A stretch of 64,000 nt of DNA from Cryomorphaceae bacterium 1068. GTDB taxonomy: Bacteria; Bacteroidota; Bacteroidia; Flavobacteriales_D; Cryomorphaceae. This document shows, piece after piece, positions 57,968 to 64,000 of this stretch (positions are counted from its first letter, which is position 1; the number at the start of each line of letters is the position of its first letter). Below the pieces are notes generated by a model. That model did not search any database, was not told where the DNA came from, and saw only the letters and a program-made list of their open reading frames with translations. The position numbers were made by a program, and so were the translations under genes. Where the stretch lies: NCBI GenBank assembly GCA_027214385.1, contig JAPVXR010000004.1, positions 124,001 to 188,000 of the forward strand, read 5' to 3'.

Positions 57968-58422
57968 TATTTTATTGTGTTGAGATCTATTTTCTTAGGT
58001 TTCTGTGCTTCGTGAGAATGCTCGCTCCCTTCAACCGCGTATAGGTTGCTGTAAAGCTGATTTCCCAATTTGTTTTTGGGAAGCATACCTTTCACTGCTT
58101 TTTCTACCAAGGCAATTGGCTTACGAGCTATAAGTTCACTCGCTGTTAAAGAGCGACGACCACCCGGATAGCCAGTGTGGCGGATGTACTCCTTATCGGC
58201 CATTTTGTTTCCGGTAAGAACAACTTTCTCAGCGTTGATCACGATAACATTGTCACCACAATCTACATGAGGAGTGTAGTTTGTCTTGTACTTTCCGCGA
58301 ATCAATTTCGCTACTTTCGAGGCCAATCGACCGAGGGTTTGACCCTCAGCATCAACCAAAACCCACTCCTTACGAGCAGTTGCTTTGTTGGCCGAAACGG
58401 TTTTATAACTAAGTGTATCCAC
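57967..58422 (-). CDS. rplM: 50S ribosomal protein L13
   Basis: 151 residues with WVLVDAEGQTLGRLAS near the N-terminus and HTGYPGGRRS and GMLPKNKLG farther on, the L13 pattern. It is the first gene of rplM-rpsI, with a strong promoter 46 bases upstream. Confidence 0.97.
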   Translation of the reverse strand: MDTLSYKTVSANKATARKEWVLVDAEGQTLGRLASKVAKLIRGKYKTNYTPHVDCGDNVIVINAEKVVLTGNKMADKEYIRHTGYPGGRRSLTASELIARKPIALVEKAVKGMLPKNKLGNQLYSNLYAVEGSEHSHEAQKPKKIDLNTIK

Positions 58423-58467
58423 TGTCTTAAAGCTATTTAGCTAGATTACTCCCCTAAAATGGGGCTG

Positions 58468-58498
58468 CGAAGATAAGATGTTTTTCTTTACTCACAAA
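58468..58498 (-). promoter_or_regulatory. Promoter of rplM-rpsI
   Basis: Minus strand: TTTG (58495-58498), 19 bases, TATCTTCG (58468-58475), one mismatch to TAnnTTTG, ideal spacing. A small inverted repeat (CCCC, 6 bases, GGGG; 58451-58464) lies at the predicted transcript start and could be a leader element. Confidence 0.65.
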
Positions 58499-58608
58499 GA
58501 TGGGGGCAGACTTTCTTTCACCAAGGTATTGAACAGAAAGGATGTGAGTTGAAATCAAGATAAAGAAGGACTCCAAATAACGGATTCCGAATAATCGTAG
58601 ATGCGGAA

Positions 58609-59814
58609 TTAAACAACCGCTTTTAATACTCCCATTTCCTTACCCACCTTTTCAAAAGCAGCAATCGCTTTGTCAAGATGTTCCCTTTCGTGTCCTGCCG
58701 ATAACTGAACACGAATCCTTGCTTTCTCTTTTGGAACAACTGGATAGAAGAAGCCAATCACATAAATACCTTCTTCCAAGAGCTTATCGGCCATAACTTG
58801 AGAAATTTTGGCATCATACAACATTACGGGTACGATGGCCGAGTCACCGTCGACTATATCAAAGCCGAGTTTTGACATTCCTTCTTTGAAATAGTTCACA
58901 TTGTGTTCCAGCTTGTCGCGAAGATGCGTACTTCCCGATAGCACATCAAAAACCTTAATCGACGCTCCTACAATGGAAGGTGCCAATGAATTACTGAAAA
59001 GATATGGTCGCGATCGCTGACGAAGCAACTCGATGATTTCTTTCTTCCCAGTGGTGTATCCTCCCATAGCGCCACCTAGAGCTTTCCCCAGCGTTCCCGT
59101 GATGATATCCACGCGATCCATTACATCATAAAGTTCTACCGAACCCCTCCCCGTTTTGCCAATAAATCCCGCCGAATGACATTCGTCCACCATTACCAAG
59201 GCGTCGTACTTATCGGCCAAATCACAAATGCCTTTCATATTGGCCACAACACCGTCCATACTGAAAACACCGTCTGTAACAATCAACTTAAATCGAGCAC
59301 CACTCTCGTTGGCGGCTTTGAGCTGCACTTCCAGATCGGCCATATCGTTGTTTTGATAACGGTAACGTGCCGCTTTGCACAAACGCACACCATCAATGAT
59401 CGAAGCGTGATTGAGGCTATCGCTGATAATTGCGTCTTCCTTTGTAAGTAGAGGCTCGAATATTCCTCCATTGGCATCAAAGCAAGCAGCGTATAATATG
59501 GTATCCTCCATCTGATGAAAATCGGCAATCTTCTGTTCCAACTCTTTGTGGATGTCTTGTGTTCCGCAAATGAATCGAACAGATGACATTCCATATCCTC
59601 GGTTGTCCAATGTTTCTTTAGCGGCTTTTACCACATCGGGGTGTGATGACAATCCGAGGTAATTGTTCGAACAAAAGTTCAATACCTTCTCTCCTGTGCT
59701 CAAGGTAATTTCTGCGCCTTGCTCCGAAGTAATAATTCGTTCTTTTTTATATAAACCTGCTTCTTTGGTTTCTTCTATTTCCTTCTGAAGGTGATCTTTG
59801 AGTTTACCGTACAT
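58609..59814 (-). CDS. kbl: Glycine C-acetyltransferase (2-amino-3-ketobutyrate CoA ligase)
   Basis: A PLP enzyme joining CoA and 2-amino-3-ketobutyrate to glycine and acetyl-CoA in threonine breakdown. The 401-residue product aligns by eye with E. coli Kbl: [41 protein letters not shown] and the PLP-lysine motif [14 protein letters not shown]. No threonine dehydrogenase gene is nearby. Its promoter (-7 box 59831-59838) abuts the heptamer repeat array. Confidence 0.95.
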   Translation of the reverse strand: MYGKLKDHLQKEIEETKEAGLYKKERIITSEQGAEITLSTGEKVLNFCSNNYLGLSSHPDVVKAAKETLDNRGYGMSSVRFICGTQDIHKELEQKIADFHQMEDTILYAACFDANGGIFEPLLTKEDAIISDSLNHASIIDGVRLCKAARYRYQNNDMADLEVQLKAANESGARFKLIVTDGVFSMDGVVANMKGICDLADKYDALVMVDECHSAGFIGKTGRGSVELYDVMDRVDIITGTLGKALGGAMGGYTTGKKEIIELLRQRSRPYLFSNSLAPSIVGASIKVFDVLSGSTHLRDKLEHNVNYFKEGMSKLGFDIVDGDSAIVPVMLYDAKISQVMADKLLEEGIYVIGFFYPVVPKEKARIRVQLSAGHEREHLDKAIAAFEKVGKEMGVLKAVV

Positions 59815-59830
59815 GTCAATGGATTTTTCA

Positions 59831-59838
59831 CAAAGGTA
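59831..59838 (-). promoter_or_regulatory. Candidate -7 element of kbl
   Basis: Minus-strand TACCTTTG matches TAnnTTTG exactly, 16 bases before the kbl ATG. The position where the upstream TTG element should be lies inside the heptamer array that begins 12 bases upstream. Confidence 0.55.
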
Positions 59839-59850
59839 ATAGTTAGTTGG

Positions 59851-59927
59851 TATTGGGTATTGAGTATTGGGTATTGAGTATTGGGTATTGGGTATTGGGT
59901 ATTGGGTATTGGGTATTGGGTATTGGG
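59851..59927. repeat. Tandem heptamer repeat TATTGGG, eleven units
   Basis: Eleven contiguous 7-base units, nine identical TATTGGG and two TATTGAG (units 2 and 4). The array lies between divergent genes, 13 bases upstream of the kbl -7 box and 77 bases before the FGE-like ATG. Exact tandem short repeats of this kind change length by replication slippage. Confidence 0.97.
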
Positions 59928-60003
59928 TAAGATGCCAAACAGAAGAGCAAGGGATAGAAGAATTGTTTCTTATCTTTCATGTTCAACAGAAATTCTTTTC
60001 GAC

Positions 60004-60804
60004 ATGAAAGCAAATTCGTTCTTTGCCCTTTTTCTATTGTTTGTAATCACTTCGGCATTTAAAGAACCACAGAAGGACGAGGTCAAACTCAAGAAAACCT
60101 TTACCTCCAAATACGCTTACGTCCCGAATGGATTGGTAGATCTGGATGATGAAAAAATCGAAACTGGGGCTTTTTATATGTTTAGAACGGAAGTGTCCAA
60201 TTTAAACTATGCTGAGTTTCTCAATTTCTTAGAAAACGAAGAGCTAAAAGAAAAAAACGCTGTTCAATCCGACAAGTGGACAGAGCTATTTGAATCAGAA
60301 CCCTACGCAGAGCATTATTTCACTCACACCGCCTACCAGAATTATCCCGTAGTCAACGTTTCGGCAGAAGCCGCCGCAGCCTACTGCGATTGGCTCACAT
60401 TAGTGTATGAGACTATAGACATCGGACTTCCCGATGACATGAGAGTTGTTTTCAGGCTTCCTACAAGATCAGAATGGGTTAGAGCGGCGAATGGCGAAGC
60501 TTCATCCCCCTACTCATGGGGTTCGCGTTACCTGCGTAGCACAGACGGTATCTATTTGGCAAATTTTAATGGAATCGGTTCTGAGCATATTCACCGAAAT
60601 CAGGAAACAGGTGACTTTGAAATAATTCCACTCACGTCGAAAACGGGACAAGGGGGATACATTGATTATGTTGCTGACGTTACCGCTCCTGTTGATGGCT
60701 ATGCTGCCCATGGTTTTGGCCTAAGGCAAATGAATGGGAATGTAGCAGAGATCTTGGCAGACTCAGATCAAGCGGCAGGCGGTTCTTGGCGAAGTCCGGG
60801 ATAA
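60004..60804 (+). CDS. Formylglycine-generating-enzyme-like (FGE/SUMF1 fold) secreted protein, truncated by an in-frame stop
   Basis: From the ATG at 60004 (MKANSFFALFLL) a signal peptide or membrane anchor precedes an FGE-sulfatase domain: MFRTEVSNLNYAEFLNFLE, YPVVNVSAEAAAAYCDWL, FRLPTRSEWVRAA, YSWG and GLRQMNGNVAEIL, ending GGSWRSPG before TAA. In this family GGSW is followed by about 25-30 residues ending in GFR; here they continue in frame after the stop (60805-60891). Some Bacteroidota paralogues (GldJ, GldK) are T9SS/gliding lipoproteins, but this one is shorter and no lipobox is seen. An earlier TTG start through the repeat array is rejected. Confidence 0.8.
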   Translation: MKANSFFALFLLFVITSAFKEPQKDEVKLKKTFTSKYAYVPNGLVDLDDEKIETGAFYMFRTEVSNLNYAEFLNFLENEELKEKNAVQSDKWTELFESEPYAEHYFTHTAYQNYPVVNVSAEAAAAYCDWLTLVYETIDIGLPDDMRVVFRLPTRSEWVRAANGEASSPYSWGSRYLRSTDGIYLANFNGIGSEHIHRNQETGDFEIIPLTSKTGQGGYIDYVADVTAPVDGYAAHGFGLRQMNGNVAEILADSDQAAGGSWRSPG

Positions 60805-60891
60805 GATATCCGAAACGAAAGTTTGATGGCTTTTGACGAAGCTTCTCCGGAAGTTGGCTTCCGTCCGATTGCTATTTTGACCAAAAAATGA
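60802..60891 (+). pseudogene. In-frame remainder of the FGE-like gene after the TAA stop
   Basis: After TAA (60802-60804) the same frame continues for 28 codons to TGA (60889-60891): DIRNESLMAF, then DEASPEVGFRPIAILTKK, which matches the usual FGE C-terminus with its GFR. One substitution would restore Tyr or Gln at the stop. It therefore looks like a nonsense mutation, sequencing error or read-through site rather than the natural end. Confidence 0.8.
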
Positions 60892-60984
60892 GCTTAAAAC
60901 GATGAATTAACATTCCTTCACACCGCTTGTAATTTTCTAAGATCGCTTATCCCAAAAAACTGGAAACCCGCATGGTGCCGGCCG

Positions 60985-60992
60985 TATGTTTG
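60985..60992 (+). promoter_or_regulatory. Candidate -7 element of the 81-residue secreted protein gene
   Basis: TATGTTTG matches TAnnTTTG exactly, 39 bases before the ATG at 61032. No clear upstream TTG at the usual distance. Confidence 0.4.
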
Positions 60993-61031
60993 TGTTGGTT
61001 AAAACAATAAACAAACTAAACACGAACTATT

Positions 61032-61277
61032 ATGAAAGCTCTCATTGCGGCCTTTACATTGGCTCTAATGCTCGGAGGGCAAAGCTTTGCCTCCGGAGTT
61101 TCTTCAGAAGAAGGAAAAACCAAAAAGAAAAGCATCGAAAATCGAGAATTGCTAAGTCCTGAAATGGACAAGCTATTCAAAGAGGGAAACTTGGCAGAGA
61201 CCATCGTGAAACCCATGTACACATCGACTGATCAACTGGTAAATACGGCAATGATCAAAAAAGTAAAACAAAATTAA
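61032..61277 (+). CDS. Small secreted protein, unknown function
   Basis: 81 residues: a signal peptide (about 1-21, GGQSFASG) and a short charged mature part with EEGKTKKKSIENRELLSPEMDKLFKEG and a C-terminal Lys-rich end. I recognise no family. Support for a gene is the signal peptide, the -7 box upstream and a strong terminator 33 bases past the stop. Confidence 0.65.
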   Translation: MKALIAAFTLALMLGGQSFASGVSSEEGKTKKKSIENRELLSPEMDKLFKEGNLAETIVKPMYTSTDQLVNTAMIKKVKQN

Positions 61278-61309
61278 GAACTGATTTTTCGCAACAATCG
61301 GTTTACAAG

Positions 61310-61340
61310 AAAGCCCCGCTCAAACGTGAGTGGGGCTTTT
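61310..61340 (+). terminator. Intrinsic terminator, probably bidirectional
   Basis: AAAGCCCCGCTC pairs with GAGTGGGGCTTT (12 bp with one G-T pair, AAACGT loop), followed by T. It lies between the convergent small secreted protein and lipoprotein genes. Confidence 0.85.
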
Positions 61341-61367
61341 CCGTTTATTACAATCAATAGATGCTGC

Positions 61368-61853
61368 TTAGTTCCAGGTCTGAGTTTGAGTGTAAGTAAC
61401 TCCTTGGTCGACGCTGGTAAATTCCACGACCACCTCCGTAGCAGTTATAGAAATGACTTCAGCCTCAGTAGTTGTTCCTCCGGAAGCCTCGAAAATTAAT
61501 CGAGTGTTGTCAGAATTCCAGAGCCAGTCTCCACTCTGTACAATGGTAGGATCGTTGGGATCACATTTTGAAGCACCTTCTTCGATCGTGTATGACCCAT
61601 CGGCATTGAAGTCATAAAAATCGTCCAGATTACACGCATCAATAAACGGAATGAGGTTGTTTTCTTGTGTGCCATTGCCATCGATATCTATTGCTGGCTC
61701 AATATTATAACCTTCAACCATCCAGTTTCTTCCAGTTAGTAATTCAGTTCGTGTAGGCGGAGCCGGATCTTCGTCATCATCGTCATCGTTGCAACTTGAG
61801 AAGCTCAAGACGCCAAGAAAAAGAACCATCGGTAGGAATTTAGATACTTTCAT
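61368..61853 (-). CDS. Lipocalin-like lipoprotein
   Basis: 161 residues with a lipoprotein signal (SFSSC, lipid cysteine near 21) followed by an acidic run (NDDDDDED) and a PAPP spacer, then a small beta-barrel type domain: LLTGRNWMVEGYNI, DFYDFNADGSYTIEEG, GDWLWNSDNTRLIFEA. The xLLTGxxW start and nDGtyt---G-W pattern fit Bacteroidota lipocalin-like proteins. The acidic run after the lipid cysteine suggests surface exposure. The ligand is unknown. Its terminator is shared with the convergent gene at 61310-61340. Confidence 0.8.
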   Translation of the reverse strand: MKVSKFLPMVLFLGVLSFSSCNDDDDDEDPAPPTRTELLTGRNWMVEGYNIEPAIDIDGNGTQENNLIPFIDACNLDDFYDFNADGSYTIEEGASKCDPNDPTIVQSGDWLWNSDNTRLIFEASGGTTTEAEVISITATEVVVEFTSVDQGVTYTQTQTWN

Positions 61854-62126
61854 TTTGGTAGAATTTTATTGTTTGTTTCCCTTACATCGAGGAAATGGAG
61901 AGAGGTGAACAAACGCATTAAGATTCTACACCTAAAAACTTCTTAATGTACTGGCAAAAAGATCTTTAAACACATTTTTTTGAAAAAAGACTATCCGAAA
62001 CATTGAGATACCATCAAATCTTGAGTGAATCAAGTCAATAGGCCGATGGAAAAGTTTAAAGCAATTAACACTACCAACATTTGAAAGTGGGAGTACTTCG
62101 TCTGGACAAGACAGGGTACGATTATA

Positions 62127-64000
62127 CTACCTGATGAGCGTAATCATACCAGTGCGCTTTATCCTTTTCTCCTCCTCTTCGGGCTGACAAGGCAAGTATT
62201 CAATTAGATACGAATACACTTCTGCATCTGAGTAATACTCGTTACCCTCTACATTGCCCAGCCATGGCTCTTCAGGATCGTTCGTTTCAAAAACCACATT
62301 ACCCCAACGGTCGAATATTCTCATAGAGTAATTTACAGGAGCTCCCGAAATAACAGGCCTAAATACATCATTGAAGCTATCTGCATTGGGAGTAAACGCA
62401 TTGGGAGCATAGAGCAAAACGTCCGTAAACTCTATATTCTCGGTGACTTCAACTCTGCAATTGTTTTCGTCTCTGGCGACAAGCCGAACAAAATTATCCT
62501 CACAAGGAACCAAATCATCAATGGAAATTTCGACTTCCGGCCCTGCAGCCGGAAAGAAACTTCTTCTGACATACCATTCAAACGAATTGAATATATCAGG
62601 ATTCTGAAGCCCCACACAAACTGACACGGCATCGAAAGTTACTGAACAACCTTGGCCCCCATCGCAATCAGCATCGCAAAGTAATAAAGGACGTATGGGG
62701 TCAAATACCTCAACCGTATCAGTATAGCTACCGTCGCAATAGCCTTCGGCTGAAGCCAAAACGGATGGGTAATACAAACCTGGCTGCGGGTAAAGAATAG
62801 GGGGTGGGAAATCAACATTCAACGCACTATCAGGCGTAATTTGCCAAACCAAGTCGGCATCTTGCTCAAGTACGGGAACCAAAGTAACCAGCCCACCGCG
62901 ACATACATCCTCACTGAGGATTTCAGGCTTGAGTGTAGGCCCAAGCGCAATTGTCTCCTGATCGAAATCAATTCCACAAAAGCCAAACTCAGTGAGATTG
63001 ACCGTAAGTTCGCCATCTGCTGTTCCTTCTTGAGGAATCAAATACCAGTTTCCGAGAATCTGCAAAACCTCGACATTCGGGTCATCTGTTTCGATTTGCC
63101 TCAATGTGGCGTCAACATTTCCCGTGCTATTGAAAACTATCGGGATAGAGTCGCCGATACAGACGGGAGGCGAAAAAGGAATATCAAAATCTGCGCTGAC
63201 ATCGGTTGGTAAGATAAATGCCGTCAGGGTTTTGGAAACGTTCGCACACGAATTGAATGCCGTAACGACAAAATTCACCACCAAAGTGTCTGAATCCGAA
63301 TTGAAATCAAAAGGCACATCGTTTAATGGAATTTCGTTTAAGACAATCCCTCCTGCTCCTTCGATGGATGAATAGTTGATGGTAATACTGTCAACGAATA
63401 TTGGCTGAGCAAAACCCAAATCCAGAAGCACCGTTTGCCCTTGGCAATAGATACTACTATCAGGATCAAGGGTAAAATCAGGATCAGCAGCATGAAAAAC
63501 TAAGCTCGACTCCTCGGCGATGCCACAAATATTTTGGAGTGTTATTATGTCGGTGAACAGCGAGTCTACCTCCACTTCCTCTGAATGGTCAATGATCGTT
63601 TCGTAAAGGCCACTACCTAGAGGGGTGGTCTGAGCTAGATCACCAGAGGTTTGCCAAGTCACGGTAAAATCATAGCCGCCATAGAACAAGGAATAATCCA
63701 CTACGGGCGAACAAGTGTCGTATTCTGCTTCAAGGATAGTCAAGAAAGGAACATCTACGATTTGGACTTCTCCCACTATGGGATCACTTTGGCAGGCGCC
63801 AAAATCGTAGACCAACTCATAAGCATAAATTCCCGTTTCGGGAGGTGCGCAATTATCTCCCGGCACAGTACAAGAAAATTCCTCTGAACCATTAGAGAAA
63901 ACTATGCTATACGACTCACATTCCTCGCAAGGTGGCAGAGAGATAGCCGTCTCTATGCACTGAGGTGAAACCAAAGGAAAGACCTCATCAGGGATTCTGA
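62127..64000 (-). CDS. Secreted protein with T9SS type B (gliding motility-associated C-terminal) sorting domain, N-terminus outside the window
   Basis: The frame is open to the right edge; the apparent start at 63974 is a TTG inside the gene. At least 624 residues of beta-rich, Cys-containing repeats are followed by the type B sorting domain (about the last 95 residues: YAPNAFTPNADSFNDVF, MRIFDRWGNVVFET, then a late YSYLIEYLP). Such proteins are T9SS cargo and often large adhesins. Repeats of about 90 residues with paired cysteines are visible but not resolved. The N-terminus and true size are unknown. Confidence 0.85.
   Translation of the reverse strand, partial: RIPDEVFPLVSPQCIETAISLPPCEECESYSIVFSNGSEEFSCTVPGDNCAPPETGIYAYELVYDFGACQSDPIVGEVQIVDVPFLTILEAEYDTCSPVVDYSLFYGGYDFTVTWQTSGDLAQTTPLGSGLYETIIDHSEEVEVDSLFTDIITLQNICGIAEESSLVFHAADPDFTLDPDSSIYCQGQTVLLDLGFAQPIFVDSITINYSSIEGAGGIVLNEIPLNDVPFDFNSDSDTLVVNFVVTAFNSCANVSKTLTAFILPTDVSADFDIPFSPPVCIGDSIPIVFNSTGNVDATLRQIETDDPNVEVLQILGNWYLIPQEGTADGELTVNLTEFGFCGIDFDQETIALGPTLKPEILSEDVCRGGLVTLVPVLEQDADLVWQITPDSALNVDFPPPILYPQPGLYYPSVLASAEGYCDGSYTDTVEVFDPIRPLLLCDADCDGGQGCSVTFDAVSVCVGLQNPDIFNSFEWYVRRSFFPAAGPEVEISIDDLVPCEDNFVRLVARDENNCRVEVTENIEFTDVLLYAPNAFTPNADSFNDVFRPVISGAPVNYSMRIFDRWGNVVFETNDPEEPWLGNVEGNEYYSDAEVYSYLIEYLPCQPEEEEKRIKRTGMITLIR

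Noticed and set aside
58570-58608. Weak inverted repeat ATTCCG/CGGAAT after kbl as a terminator
   Set aside because: Stem is short, the loop long, and no T run follows on the minus strand.
59851-59927. Heptamer array considered as a CRISPR array
   Set aside because: Units are contiguous 7-mers with no spacers, and no cas genes are in the window.
59881-60003. Upstream TTG start for the FGE-like protein running through the repeats
   Set aside because: The ATG at 60004 gives a proper signal peptide; translating 7-base repeats would put the gene at the mercy of frame changes.

Overview
The window reads as chromosomal DNA of a Bacteroidota bacterium, most likely Flavobacteriales and possibly a marine Cryomorphaceae/Schleiferiaceae-like lineage. 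The evidence is gliding/type IX secretion (T9SS) protein SprA, several proteins with T9SS sorting domains (type A and one type B), an alternative complex III (Act) respiratory operon, Omp28-like proteins, and promoters of the Bacteroidota form (TTG, about 19 bases, TAnnTTTG) with no clear Shine-Dalgarno sequences. The lineage is inferred from gene content; there is no rRNA gene in the window.

Layout. 1-3.85 kb (minus): polysaccharide genes, namely a WecA/MraY-type sugar-phosphate transferase cut by the window edge, an outer-membrane barrel, fcl and gmd. 3.9-7.2 kb (minus): deoC plus a full-length and a half-length aldehyde dehydrogenase. 7.3-17.4 kb (minus): ruvA-sprA-gcvH-vanZ-tonB-tonB. 17.5-18.9 kb: a sirtuin convergent with a T9SS cargo gene whose terminator lies inside the sirtuin gene. 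19.1-24.7 kb (plus): a thiol-rich envelope locus (Omp28, TlpA, DUF6029-like, Omp28 lipoprotein, small barrel). 24.8-26.0 kb: a 65-residue ORF and ruvB. 26.1-37.6 kb (minus): actABCDEF-ctaC-ctaD, a complete quinol-to-cytochrome c and cytochrome c-to-oxygen segment, without oxidase subunit III in the window. 37.8-42.8 kb: a SPOR protein facing rimP-nusA-infB. 42.9-48.6 kb: a MORN-like repeat protein, a fasciclin lipoprotein, a TIGR01777 epimerase, polyprenyl synthase and rfbA. 48.7-52.1 kb: an MMPL/RND exporter and a divergent radical SAM gene. 52.1-58.4 kb (minus): pyrH-frr-pabA, a T9SS cargo gene, rpsB-tsf and rplM-rpsI. 58.6-64 kb: kbl, a heptamer repeat array, an FGE-like gene with an in-frame stop, two small envelope genes, and a T9SS type B protein running off the right edge.

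The window is dense and mostly housekeeping. No non-coding stretch exceeds 300 bases. The largest gaps (18879-19152, 37568-37814, 44511-44744, 61854-62126) hold promoters or leader DNA where I could recognise anything. I saw no rRNA, tRNA, CRISPR array, insertion sequence or phage gene.

The most unusual items are: a strong terminator hairpin in the leader of rimP-nusA-infB with the only recognisable promoter upstream of it; a TATTGGG heptamer array abutting the kbl promoter; an in-frame stop near the end of the FGE-like gene; the Omp28/TlpA/DUF6029-like locus; and the deoC-linked catalytic plus non-catalytic aldehyde dehydrogenase pair. Functions rest on motif and family recognition by eye, with no database search.
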